This document shows, in pieces, positions 1 to 8,020 of a DNA stretch of 61,291 bases (position 1 is the stretch's first letter; each line of letters starts with the position of its first letter). The notes beneath the pieces were generated by a model. That model did not search any database. It had not been told where the DNA came from and saw only the letters and a program-made list of their open reading frames with translations. Made by a program: the position numbers and the translations under genes. This DNA comes from DASYAE01 sp036501535 (lineage in GTDB: Bacteria; Actinomycetota; Actinomycetes; Streptomycetales; Catenulisporaceae): assembly GCA_036501535.1 (NCBI GenBank), contig DASYAE010000174.1:1-61291 (forward strand), written 5' to 3'.

Positions 1-642
1 ATACTCAACGGAAGTCCCGTGGAGATGTACGTGACCCCGTCGAATGTCCACCAGGGGGTCAGCGGCGGCATCGTGAAGGCGGAGCCTTGCTCGACGCCCG
101 ACACGCGCCCGGCGGGACAGGGGGGCGGGTCGCTCGCCGACCAGGGCGTGACCTCCTACGGCCTCGTCTCGGTCGTATGGCGCACGGCCTCCGGTGGAGC
201 GGCCTCGATCGACTACCAGTACGTCAGCCAGGCCGCTCCCGACGCGGCCGACATGCTGCACATGGCCGAGACGGTGGTCTTCGGCGTGACCGAGGTGCCC
301 CTGCCGCTGACCATCAGCGGTCTGAGCGCGCCGCTGTTCTCCGTCCAGAAGGGCCGCTACCACGACCAGTACCCCGACTACCTCCAGCTGCAGTTCTACG
401 AGGACGGCGTCATGCTGCAGATCTACGTCGATGCGCCGGCGGAGGCGCTCTGTACCACGCTGCCGATCCAGACCGCGTCCCGGACACTCGACGGGCTGAG
501 GTTCGAAGTCCTCATCTGGAACACGCAGGCCGTCGCCACGGCCGACCTGACCAGATTCGGCACCGCCGCGCAGATCCTCGACGACATCACGTCCCTCGGC
601 CCGGACCCGGCGAACTGGACGACCAGCGTCATCAAGCCCTGA
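1..642 (+). CDS. Hypothetical protein, 5' end outside window
   Basis: The reading frame is already open at base 1 (first codons read I-L-N-G-S-P-V-E-M), so the gene begins upstream and only about 213 C-terminal residues are visible. A GTG at 19 could serve as a start, but nothing before it resembles a ribosome binding site. The visible part has no membrane segment and no motif I recognise. It is rich in beta-type residues and aromatic pairs (DQYPDYLQLQFYEDG, EVLIWNT), which suggests a soluble or exported beta-rich domain. It ends 26 bp before the 3' end of the first tRNA on the other strand, so the two are convergent. Function unknown. Confidence 0.7.
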   Translation: MLNGSPVEMYVTPSNVHQGVSGGIVKAEPCSTPDTRPAGQGGGSLADQGVTSYGLVSVVWRTASGGAASIDYQYVSQAAPDAADMLHMAETVVFGVTEVPLPLTISGLSAPLFSVQKGRYHDQYPDYLQLQFYEDGVMLQIYVDAPAEALCTTLPIQTASRTLDGLRFEVLIWNTQAVATADLTRFGTAAQILDDITSLGPDPANWTTSVIKP

Positions 643-668
643 GCCGAAGGGGGGTACGCGAGACCGAG

Positions 669-754
669 TACGCTCGAAGGGAGTCGAACCCTCATGCCTG
701 TCACCAGGCGACGGCACCTCAAGCCGCCCCGTCTACCAGTTGCGGCACGAGCGC
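669..754 (-). tRNA. tRNA-Leu (anticodon GAG)
   Basis: An 86-nt cloverleaf on the minus strand. The acceptor stem GCGCTCG/CGAGCGT closes with a G1-U72 wobble and A73. The D arm is CCG-loop-CGG. The anticodon stem GCGGC/GCCGT carries loop TTGAGGT, so the anticodon is GAG (Leu, CUC/CUU). The long variable arm contains a five-pair hairpin (GCCTG/CAGGC), the class II feature expected of tRNA-Leu, and the T loop is TTCGACT. No CCA is encoded. A single base separates it from the next tRNA, which lies upstream in transcription, so both probably come from one precursor. Confidence 0.88.
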
Positions 755-755
755 G

Positions 756-829
756 TACTCTCGACGAGATTCGAACTCGCACTGTCGGCGTCCTGAACGC
801 CGGGCCTCTTCCGGTTGGGCTACGAGAGC
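756..829 (-). tRNA. tRNA with Leu anticodon CAG but class I body
   Basis: A 74-nt cloverleaf on the minus strand. Acceptor stem is GCTCTCG/CGAGAGT (G1-U72, A73), followed by T8 and A9. The D stem has three pairs plus a C13/A22 mismatch. Anticodon stem is CGGCG/CGCCG with loop TTCAGGA, so positions 34-36 read CAG, which decodes Leu CUG. The variable region is only 5 nt (ACAGT) and the T arm is GCGAG-TTCGAAT-CTCGT. Bacterial tRNA-Leu normally has a long variable arm, as the neighbouring tRNA does, so amino acid identity is uncertain. It could be a divergent Leu tRNA, a tRNA charged with another amino acid, or a non-translating relic. All stems are intact, which argues against simple decay. Confidence 0.75.
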
Positions 830-937
830 ATCAGGGACCATATGCGGCGCGGCCGCGGCCCCGATGCATCTACTGTCCCGCGCGAACCCCTGGCCGGGCA
901 ACGGATTTTTCCTCGTCGCGCGGCTCGCGGCGGCCTC

Positions 938-1585
938 TCAGCTCTGGTCCAGATACGCCAGCACCGCCAGGACCCTGCGGTTGTCGTCGTCGGAGGGCGG
1001 CAGGCCGAGCTTGCCGAAGATGTTCGAGGTGTGCTTCGCCACGGCCCGCTCGGTGACCACCAGCTGCTGCGCGATCGCCGTGTTCGACCGGCCCTGCGCC
1101 ATCAGGCCGAGCACCTCGAACTCGCGCGGGGTCAGCCGGCCCAGCAGCTCCTTCCCGCCGCCGCGGGCCAGCAGCTTCGAGATGACCTCCGGGTCCATCG
1201 CGGTGCCGCCGCGGGCCACCTGCCGCACCGACTCGGCGAACTGCGAGGCGTCGAACACCCGGTCCTTGAGCAGGTAGCCGACCGCGCCGGCGCCGTCCGC
1301 CAGGAGCTCGCGGGCGTACAGCTGCTCGACGTACTGGGAGAGCACCAGCACCGGCAGGCCCGGCACCTCCTGCCGGGCCGCCAGGACCGCGCGCAGGCCC
1401 TCGTCGGTGAAGGTGGGCGGCATCCGCACGTCCACCACGGCCACGTCCGGCCGGTGCTCCAGCAGCGCCTCCAGCAGGGTCGGCCCGTCGCCGACCGCGG
1501 CCACGATCTCGAAGCCGTGCGCTTCGAGCAGCCGGGCCAGGCCCTCCCTCAGGAGGTAGAGGTCTTCTCCGAGGACAACACGCAC
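938..1585 (-). CDS. NarL/LuxR-family response regulator
   Basis: A 215-residue DNA-binding response regulator. The N-terminal receiver domain (about 1-120) has acidic residues near E7/D8, the likely phosphoacceptor Asp in AVVDVRMPP (about 52) and a conserved Lys in YLLKDR. The C-terminal LuxR helix-turn-helix (about 150-210) carries LTPREFEVLGLMAQG and NTAIAQQLVVTERAVAKH. The GTG start at 1585 lies inside the end of the histidine kinase gene, a 37-bp overlap that implies translational coupling to that kinase. It probably controls itself and the divergent MMPL exporter, as such units often do. Target genes are inferred, not shown. Confidence 0.93.
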   Translation of the reverse strand: MRVVLGEDLYLLREGLARLLEAHGFEIVAAVGDGPTLLEALLEHRPDVAVVDVRMPPTFTDEGLRAVLAARQEVPGLPVLVLSQYVEQLYARELLADGAGAVGYLLKDRVFDASQFAESVRQVARGGTAMDPEVISKLLARGGGKELLGRLTPREFEVLGLMAQGRSNTAIAQQLVVTERAVAKHTSNIFGKLGLPPSDDDNRRVLAVLAYLDQS

Positions 1586-2925
1586 GGTATCTCCAAGCTG
1601 ACGACGGTCGGGCCGCCCTGCGGGCTGGTCACAGCCATGATCCCGTCGAAGGCCCCGATCCGCCGCTCGATCCCGGCCAGTCCGCTGCCGGCGCCGGTCC
1701 TCGCTCCGCCGAGGCCGTCGTCGGTGCAGGTGACAGCAAGTCTGCCTTGTGCGTGCCGGATGTCTATCCAGGCGCTGTGCGCATGTGCATGCTTGGCCGT
1801 GTTAGTCAGCAATTCGCAGATTGCGAAGTAGGCGGCGGATTCGACCGCCGGCTCCAGCCTCCCGGGCAGCTCGACCCGCACCTCGACGGCCAGCGGGCTG
1901 TCCAGCGCCACCGCGCGCACCGCGTCGCCGAGCCCGCGGTCCGACAGCACCGGCGGGTGGATGCCGCGGACCAGCTCGCGCAGCTCGGTCAGCGCCCTCG
2001 CCGACGACTCGCGGGCCTCGACCAGCAGGGCGCGCACCGCCTCCGGGTTCTGGTCCAGCAGCGCCTCGGCCGCGCCCAGGTTCATGCCCATGGCGACCAG
2101 CCGGGCCTGCGCGCCGTCGTGCAGGTCGCGCTCGATCCGGCGCAGCTCGGCGGCCTGCGCGTCCACGGCGTCGGTGCGGGTCTCGGTCAGCCGGGCCACC
2201 CGAAGCGCCAGCCGGGACTTCTCCGACGGCGACAGCAGGGCCCTGCTCCACTTCGCGTGCGCCAGCACCAGCCGGTCCGGCAGCACCACGCCGAGCCCGA
2301 AGAAGATCCCCGCCATCGGCACCAGCGCCCAGCGCCACTCGAGCACCCCGGGCGGGGTCGAGACGTGCACGAAGCCGTACCAGTCGTTCATCCCGTGCTT
2401 CGTCAGCACCGGCCAGAACACCAGGAGCACGAGGCCGTAGGCGCTCTCGAGCAGCAGCGATCCGGCGAACGACCCCAGGATGCCGCCGATGAACGGGTCG
2501 AGGAGCATCCAGACCAGGTCGCGCCAGGTGGACCGGTCGGTCAGGATCCACCGGCACTCCTCGATCCGGCCCATGAACCCGTCCTGGAACCGCGGCTCGG
2601 GAAGGTAGGGCTCCTCGATCCGCATACCGAACCGGTCCCGGGCCCGCTGCCGGGCCGCGTTGGCCGCTTGGCGGGTCATCCGTGTCGTCGCCGGGAGGAA
2701 GAGCCAGCCGAAGCCGGTGAAGACGGTGACGATCGCGGTGAGCTGAAGCGCGAATATGAACGCGTGCTTGATGGAGTACGCGAAATCGGCCCAGTTCCAC
2801 CCGATGGTCCGGGCCATCCGCCGGGCGCGTGAGCCGCGCTGCCTATTCCCGCCGTACCCTTCGCCGCCGTCCGCCGGACGCCCCGGCGTCGGGACCGCGT
2901 CCCTGGGGCCGCTCGTCGTGTTCAT
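1549..2925 (-). CDS. NarL-type sensor histidine kinase
   Basis: A membrane kinase of about 458 residues, partner of the overlapping response regulator. Three or four hydrophobic stretches occur in the first half (around FIFALQLTAIVTVFTGFGWLF, residues 210-250 and 285-305). A HisKA_3 dimerisation domain follows, with phosphoacceptor His in IERDLHDGAQARLV. The C-terminal HATPase_c domain has an N box (ICELLTNTAKHA) and a G box (DDGLGGARTGAGSGLAG). The frame stays open far upstream into the MMPL promoter region, but the ATG at 2925 (MNTTSGPRD) leaves 223 bp of divergent promoter space and is the most sensible start. The stimulus is unknown. Confidence 0.9.
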   Translation of the reverse strand: MNTTSGPRDAVPTPGRPADGGEGYGGNRQRGSRARRMARTIGWNWADFAYSIKHAFIFALQLTAIVTVFTGFGWLFLPATTRMTRQAANAARQRARDRFGMRIEEPYLPEPRFQDGFMGRIEECRWILTDRSTWRDLVWMLLDPFIGGILGSFAGSLLLESAYGLVLLVFWPVLTKHGMNDWYGFVHVSTPPGVLEWRWALVPMAGIFFGLGVVLPDRLVLAHAKWSRALLSPSEKSRLALRVARLTETRTDAVDAQAAELRRIERDLHDGAQARLVAMGMNLGAAEALLDQNPEAVRALLVEARESSARALTELRELVRGIHPPVLSDRGLGDAVRAVALDSPLAVEVRVELPGRLEPAVESAAYFAICELLTNTAKHAHAHSAWIDIRHAQGRLAVTCTDDGLGGARTGAGSGLAGIERRIGAFDGIMAVTSPQGGPTVVSLEIPCVLSSEKTSTS

Positions 2926-3148
2926 CGTCCAGCTCCGAAGTCTCTCGCCCGCGGACCCGGTCGTCCGCGCGTCGTCCTCAGTCTGGTCGACCGCGCCGAG
3001 CAGCGCACTGGTCCCACACACCCGGCCGGGGGTGTACCTGGCGACACCCCGAAGAGGCGGGTCAGCCGGATGTCTCCGCCGACGGCGCGTCAATAGCGTC
3101 TTCCACGACCCGGTGACCGGCACCGGAACGCAGAACGTGGAGATTACC

Positions 3149-5512
3149 GTGACCACCAGACGCAACCTCGCCGCCTCGCTCGGCGGCTGGAGCGCACGGC
3201 ACCGCAAGACGGCCGTTTTCGGCTGGCTCCTGTTCGTCGTCCTCGTGACCGTGATCGGCGGGGCGGCCGGCCAGCAGAGCCTGACCGACGCGCAGGAGGG
3301 CTCCGGCAGCTCGGCCCAGGCGATGCAGATCCTGCAGAACGCCGGACTGCAGACCCCGGCCGCCGAGATGGTGCTCGTGCACAGCACGACCGAGACGGCC
3401 GACTCGCCGGCCTTCCGGTCCGCGGTGCAGGCCGTGATCAGCGGCGTGCAGGGCACCGGCCAGGCCGACGACATACAGAATCCTTACACACATGACCTGA
3501 TCTCGGCCGACAAGCACTACGCCCTGGTCCAGTTCGACATGACCGGCGACCCGAACACCGCGGACAACCGGGTGCAGCCGGTGATGGACGCGGTCGCCAA
3601 GGCCGGCGCCGGGCATCCCGACGTGACCGTCAGCGAGTTCGGCGACGCCTCCGCGAACAAGTGGTTCAACGACACGCTCGGCAAGGACTTCAAGCGCGCC
3701 GAGCTGACCTCCGTCCCGCTCGCCCTCGGCATCCTGCTGATCGCCTTCGGCGCCCTGCTGGCCGCCGTGCTGCCGGTCGTCCTCGCGCTGACCTCGTTCC
3801 TCGCCGCGCTCGGCCTCCTGGACCTGGTCAGTCACAAGATCCCGGTCGACTCCTCGTCGAACTCGGTGATGCTGCTGATCGGCCTGGCCGTCGGGGTCGA
3901 CTACTGCCTGTTCTACCTGCGCCGGGAGCGGCAGGAGCGGGCCGCCGGCAAGGACCGGCAGACCGCGCTGCAGATCGCCGCGGCCACCTCGGGCCGGTCG
4001 GTGCTGGTCTCCGGGCTGACCGTGATGGTGGCGATGGCCGGGATGTTCCTGTCCGGCATGCACATCTTCATCGGCTTCGGCCTGGCCTCGATCCTGGTCG
4101 TGGCCACTGCGATGCTCGGCTCGGTGACCGTGCTGCCCGCGCTGCTGTCCATGCTCGGCGACAAGGTCGACTTCGGACGCCGGCGGTTCGACCGGCGGCG
4201 GGCGCGGCGGCGGGTCGTCCGGCTCGCGGCGCACGCGACCGGTACCGGCACAGGCTCGGGGGCGCTGCCCGCGGCGCGCGGCGGCCGGATCTGGCACGGA
4301 ACCTTCGGCAGGGTCCTGCAGCACCCGAAGACCTTCGGCGCGCTGGCCGCCGGATTCCTGATCGCGCTGGCCGTCCCGGTGGTGGGCCTGCACACGCAGA
4401 AGCTGGACATCGACCAGCTGATCACGCACAACACCCCGATCGTGCAGACCTACGACCAGATCAGCGCCGAGTTCCCCAGCAGCCCCGGCCCGGCCCAGAT
4501 CGTGGTGAAGGCCCCTGACATCCAGGCACCCGCGGTGACCCGGGCGCTCGCCGCCTTCAAGCAGCAGGCCGCATCCGCCGGCGTGCTCGGCGGGACCACG
4601 CAGCAGGCCGCCGCCGAGGAAGCCGCGATCCAGGTCGCCGTCCACCCGGCGCAGAACATCGCGGTGCTCACGGTCCCGTTGGCGGGGAACGGAACCGACG
4701 CCGTGTCGCAGCACGCCCTGTCGGTGCTGCGCGGCACCGTGGTACCGCAGACCCTCGGGAGCCTGCCGAACACACAGGCCGAGGTCGGCGGGCAACTGGC
4801 CTTCGACCTCGACTTCAACAACCAGCTGCACCACTCGATCCTGCCGGTGTTCGTGTTCGTGCTCGCCGTCACCTTCCTGATCATGCTGTTCGCCTTCCGC
4901 TCGCCGGTCATCGCGGCCACCGCGATGGTGCTCAACCTGCTCTCGGTCGGCGCGGCCTACGGCGTGATGGTGATGGTCTTCCAGCACGGCTGGGGCGCGA
5001 GCCTGGTGGACACCACGGCGCCGGGCGCGATCGAGTCCTGGCTCCCGCTGTTCGTGTTCGTGGTCCTGTTCGGGCTCTCCATGGACTACCACGTGTTCGT
5101 GGTCTCCCGGATCCGCGAGGGGCACCTGCGCGGCATGGCCACCCGGGACGCGGTCGAGTACGGCCTGCGCTCCACGGCCGGCGTGATCACCAGCGCGGCG
5201 GCGATCATGGTGGCGGTCTTCGCGGTCTTCGGCACGCTGAGCATGATGGACTTCAAGCAGCTCGGCGTGGGCCTGGCGGTGGCCGTCCTGCTGGACGCGA
5301 CCGTGGTCAGGATCCTGCTGCTGCCCTCGGTGATGACCATCCTCGGCGAGCGCAACTGGTGGCAGCCGCGCTGGCTGCGCCGCCTGCCCGAGCCGCGGCA
5401 CGAGGAGGAGCCCGCACTCGTCGGGACCGGCGCGGCGGCCGGCGCCGAGCTCGGCGGGGCCTACGGCCCGGTCGGCGACACCGCGGCGATGGGGGCGGGC
5501 CCGCGCTACTGA
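3149..5512 (+). CDS. MMPL-family (RND) membrane transporter
   Basis: A 787-residue inner-membrane exporter of the MMPL branch of the RND superfamily, which moves lipids or hydrophobic compounds using the proton gradient. It has the usual two-fold layout: one N-terminal helix (about 25-45), a soluble loop, a helix bundle, a basic linker (RRRFDRRRARRR), then a repeat of the pattern. The paired Asp-Tyr motifs of proton relay appear in LAVGVDYCLFYLRR and FGLSMDYHVFVVSR. The GTG at 3149 is chosen because GGAG lies six bases upstream; an in-frame GTG at 3137 is possible. It is divergent from the two-component system, which may regulate it. The tail is Gly/Ala-rich and disordered. Confidence 0.93.
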   Translation: MTTRRNLAASLGGWSARHRKTAVFGWLLFVVLVTVIGGAAGQQSLTDAQEGSGSSAQAMQILQNAGLQTPAAEMVLVHSTTETADSPAFRSAVQAVISGVQGTGQADDIQNPYTHDLISADKHYALVQFDMTGDPNTADNRVQPVMDAVAKAGAGHPDVTVSEFGDASANKWFNDTLGKDFKRAELTSVPLALGILLIAFGALLAAVLPVVLALTSFLAALGLLDLVSHKIPVDSSSNSVMLLIGLAVGVDYCLFYLRRERQERAAGKDRQTALQIAAATSGRSVLVSGLTVMVAMAGMFLSGMHIFIGFGLASILVVATAMLGSVTVLPALLSMLGDKVDFGRRRFDRRRARRRVVRLAAHATGTGTGSGALPAARGGRIWHGTFGRVLQHPKTFGALAAGFLIALAVPVVGLHTQKLDIDQLITHNTPIVQTYDQISAEFPSSPGPAQIVVKAPDIQAPAVTRALAAFKQQAASAGVLGGTTQQAAAEEAAIQVAVHPAQNIAVLTVPLAGNGTDAVSQHALSVLRGTVVPQTLGSLPNTQAEVGGQLAFDLDFNNQLHHSILPVFVFVLAVTFLIMLFAFRSPVIAATAMVLNLLSVGAAYGVMVMVFQHGWGASLVDTTAPGAIESWLPLFVFVVLFGLSMDYHVFVVSRIREGHLRGMATRDAVEYGLRSTAGVITSAAAIMVAVFAVFGTLSMMDFKQLGVGLAVAVLLDATVVRILLLPSVMTILGERNWWQPRWLRRLPEPRHEEEPALVGTGAAAGAELGGAYGPVGDTAAMGAGPRY

Positions 5513-5552
5513 GCAGTTCGGGAACGGCCGATCCGCTCTCCACCCGCCCAAC

Positions 5553-5586
5553 AGGCTCCGGCCGGTCTTCGGACCGGCCGGAGCCT
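5553..5586 (+). terminator. Strong hairpin after the MMPL gene
   Basis: A perfect 15-bp inverted repeat (5553-5567 with 5572-5586) closed by a TTCG tetraloop, 40 bp after the MMPL stop. There is no T-run, as is usual for actinomycete terminators. Confidence 0.8.
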
Positions 5587-5685
5587 GGCGCGTCACGGGA
5601 CCGGCGCACGGGATATAAGTGCAGGACGATCGGTTGCCGCCGCGGGTACCGTAAGCTCACTGACCCGCGGGCGAAGGGCGGCGCG

Positions 5686-6420
5686 ATGCAACAGGACACG
5701 GCGCAGCAGCAGACACGCGAGGGCGCGGGCGAGGCGGAGCACGACCGGTTCGGCGGCGGGACGTTGCTGCTGGCCGGCGTCGTCGGCTCGACGGCCTACG
5801 GGCTGGCCGGCCCCGACTCGGACGTGGACCGGCTCGGCATGTTCGCGGTGCCGACGATCTGCCTGCTGGGCTTGGGAAAGCCGGCCGAGAGCGTGGTCAC
5901 CGCCAAGCCCGACGCAACTTACCACGAGGCCGGCAAGGCGGCCCGGCTGATCCTGGCCGGCAATCCGACCGCGAGCGAGCTGCTGTGGCTGCCCGAGGAC
6001 TGCTACGAGGCGCGCACGCCGCTCGGGGACGAGGCGATCGCGCTGCGCTCGTCGTTCCTGTCCGCGAAGCGGACCCGCGACGCATACCTCGGATACGCCA
6101 CGCAGCAGTTCAGGAAGCTGACGGCGCGGGAGGCGCCGAACCGGCGGACCGCGAAGCACGCCAGGCATCTGATGCGCCTCGTGAACCAGGGCTTCGAGCT
6201 CTACACCACCGGCCTGCTGCGGATCAGGGTCGAGGACCCGGACCGCTACTTCGCGTTCGGCGAGCGGGTCGCCGGGGATCCGCAGGCGGCGGTCCCGTTC
6301 ATGGCCGAGGCCGAGCACCGCTTCGACTCCGCGCGTACGGTCCTGCCGAAGGAGCCGGACCAGGCCGCCGTCGAGGCCTGGCTCCTGCGGGTGCGCCGGG
6401 CGTTCTGGAGCGAGCCGTGA
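5686..6420 (+). CDS. Pol-beta superfamily nucleotidyltransferase (RlaP/COG3541 type), copy 1
   Basis: A 244-residue cytoplasmic protein. The pol-beta signature GSTAYGLAGPDSDVDRLG (about 31-48) supplies two metal-binding Asp residues. The third carboxylate is probably the Asp in KPDATYHEAGK. The family's following segment is present as LILAGNPTASELLWLP, and a helical C-terminal half follows. The ATG at 5686 fits the beginning of homology. The next gene overlaps this stop by 4 bp and encodes a second member of the same family, so the two probably act together, perhaps as a heteromer. Comparative work has linked this family to nucleic-acid end processing or RNA repair; no ligase gene is next to it here and the substrate is unknown. 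Confidence 0.85.
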   Translation: MQQDTAQQQTREGAGEAEHDRFGGGTLLLAGVVGSTAYGLAGPDSDVDRLGMFAVPTICLLGLGKPAESVVTAKPDATYHEAGKAARLILAGNPTASELLWLPEDCYEARTPLGDEAIALRSSFLSAKRTRDAYLGYATQQFRKLTAREAPNRRTAKHARHLMRLVNQGFELYTTGLLRIRVEDPDRYFAFGERVAGDPQAAVPFMAEAEHRFDSARTVLPKEPDQAAVEAWLLRVRRAFWSEP

Positions 6421-7232
6421 TCGAGGCAGCGCTGCCCGACCTGGCCCCGGTGGTGGCCGCCGAATCGCCGGCTCCGCTGATGTTCGCAACCGTGTCGGGG
6501 GCGCACCTCTACGGCTTCCCGTCGCAGGACTCGGACATCGATCTGCGCGGCGTGCACGTGCTGCCGGTCGCCGACGTGGTCGGCCTGCACCGGCCGCGCG
6601 AGCGCGAGACGGCGGTGCGGATGTGGCGGCGCGACGATGTCGAGCTGGACCTGGTCACGCACGACGTGGCGAAGTTCGCCATGCTGCTGCTGCGGCCGAA
6701 CGGATACGTGCTCGAACAGCTGCTCTCGCCGCTCGTCGTGCACACGACGCCGTTCCACCGGCAGCTCGCGCAACTGGCCCCGGACCTGGTGACCAGCGCC
6801 CACGCCGACCACTACCGCAGCTTCGCCGAGACCCAGCGGCGGCTGTTCGGCAAGTCCGAAGAGCTCAAGCCCCTGCTTTACATCTTCCGCACCCTGCTCA
6901 CCGGCATCCACCTGATGCGCAGCCGCGAGGTGCAGGCGGACCTGACCGTGCTCGCCGGCATCTACCCCGGGCCGGGCCGCGGCTGTGCGCCCGGGTATCT
7001 GCGGGAGCTGGTGGAGGCGAAATCCGGGGCGGAGCACTCCCGGCTCGCCGCGGTGCGCGGCGCGCCGTCGCAGGACGCTGTCCTATCCGACATCGGCGCG
7101 CTGTTCGAGCGGCTGGACGAGGAGCGGGAGCGGACCGGCCTGCCGGTCGAGCCGGCCGCGCGGGCCGAGGTGGAGGATCTCGTGGTGCGCACCCGCATCG
7201 GGCTCGGCGGCGCGCGCGAGTTCGTAGGCTGA
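6417..7232 (+). CDS. Pol-beta superfamily nucleotidyltransferase (RlaP/COG3541 type), copy 2
   Basis: A 271-residue paralogue of the preceding gene, starting at a GTG within its stop (GTGA), so translation is coupled. The signature GAHLYGFPSQDSDIDLRGVH (about 25-44) gives the two metal Asp residues, and VELDLVTHDVAKF supplies the third acidic position. It then has the LLRPNGYVLEQLLSP segment typical of the family. The C-terminal half is helical and charged. The two copies are diverged beyond the active-site core, so this is an old duplication with probable division of labour. Enzymatic activity is inferred from intact motifs. Confidence 0.85.
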   Translation: MIEAALPDLAPVVAAESPAPLMFATVSGAHLYGFPSQDSDIDLRGVHVLPVADVVGLHRPRERETAVRMWRRDDVELDLVTHDVAKFAMLLLRPNGYVLEQLLSPLVVHTTPFHRQLAQLAPDLVTSAHADHYRSFAETQRRLFGKSEELKPLLYIFRTLLTGIHLMRSREVQADLTVLAGIYPGPGRGCAPGYLRELVEAKSGAEHSRLAAVRGAPSQDAVLSDIGALFERLDEERERTGLPVEPAARAEVEDLVVRTRIGLGGAREFVG

Positions 7233-7464
7233 TCCACGTGGACCGGCCGGTCCGGCGCCGCCGACTCTGACATCCGGCGCTCGTCTGCGGTACCTTCGTG
7301 GTGGCAGCCACACCTGCCTGATCCGAGCTGACCCGACCCGGCGTCGGCGCAGCGCCCGAGGACAAGAGCGGCGCAGCCCTCGTGTGGGTGTGGATTCTGT
7401 CTGCCTTCCATCGTGACCACCGCGGTGGCCGGGCGCCGGGCGAGGCCACCGGGACGAGGGCACG

Positions 7465-8013
7465 ATGTCGCACGACAAGATCAAGGCCGCCGCCCGCCGG
7501 CGCATGGCGGAGACCGGCGAGTCGTATTCCGCCGCCCGCCGCGCGGCCGTCAGGCACTTCCAGGGCGCCGGGAGCAGCACCGGCACCGACGCCCGCACCG
7601 GCGAGCCGGAGCGGTTCGCCATCAGCTACGACCACATGGGGCGGATCTCCCAGTGGATGGACACCCGGCTCGGCGGCGGCCCCGACGGCGGGCGGGTCGA
7701 GATCGACTCCGAGTGGCTGCGGCTGCGCATGGCCGACTTCAAGGTCGACGTGCCGCGCGCCTCGGTGCGCGGCGCCGAACTGTCCTCGCGCCGGACCCGG
7801 GGCACGATCGGCGTGCACGCCAGCCGCGGCAACTGGCTGGCGAACGGTTCCGCCAACGGCCTCGTGCAGATCACGGTCGACCCGCCCTGCTATACCGAGC
7901 GCTGCCTCTCCACGCTGTGGCGCCGGATGAGGGTCAGAACACTGACCGTGAGCCTCGTGGATCCGGACGGCTTCATCGCCGCGGTCCGGCGCTGGCAGCG
8001 ACCGCAGCGCTAG
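7465..8013 (+). CDS. Conserved actinobacterial hypothetical with N-terminal helical motif
   Basis: A 182-residue soluble protein, not assigned to a function. The first 30 residues (HDKIKAAARRRMAETGESY, then SAARRAAV) form a basic amphipathic helix pair that recurs at the N-termini of many unrelated actinobacterial proteins and may bind nucleic acid or a partner. The remainder (about 50-180) is a compact beta-rich domain with the stretch GTIGVHASRGNWLANGS and no catalytic pattern I can name. The ATG at 7465 follows GGGACGAGGGCACG, which holds a plausible ribosome site. It is convergent with the HAD hydrolase gene, only 7 bp between the stops. An upstream 232-bp gap contains a 14-bp palindrome at 7240-7253. 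Confidence 0.75.
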   Translation: MSHDKIKAAARRRMAETGESYSAARRAAVRHFQGAGSSTGTDARTGEPERFAISYDHMGRISQWMDTRLGGGPDGGRVEIDSEWLRLRMADFKVDVPRASVRGAELSSRRTRGTIGVHASRGNWLANGSANGLVQITVDPPCYTERCLSTLWRRMRVRTLTVSLVDPDGFIAAVRRWQRPQR

Positions 8014-8020
8014 GCCGTCC

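Noticed and set aside
1747..2832. Long plus-strand reading frame opposite the histidine kinase
   Set aside because: His/Arg/Gln/Pro-rich low-complexity product, in the antisense of a gene with clear kinase motifs; typical high-GC shadow.
3062..5596. Long minus-strand frame (844 residues) opposite the MMPL gene
   Set aside because: Composition is charged and repetitive (His, Gln, Glu, Arg) with no domain; the plus strand encodes a complete transporter.
7240..7253. 14-bp palindrome GGACCGGCCGGTCC as an operator
   Set aside because: It lies 8 bp after a stop codon, is pure GC-type sequence without loop, and could be chance in a GC-rich genome.
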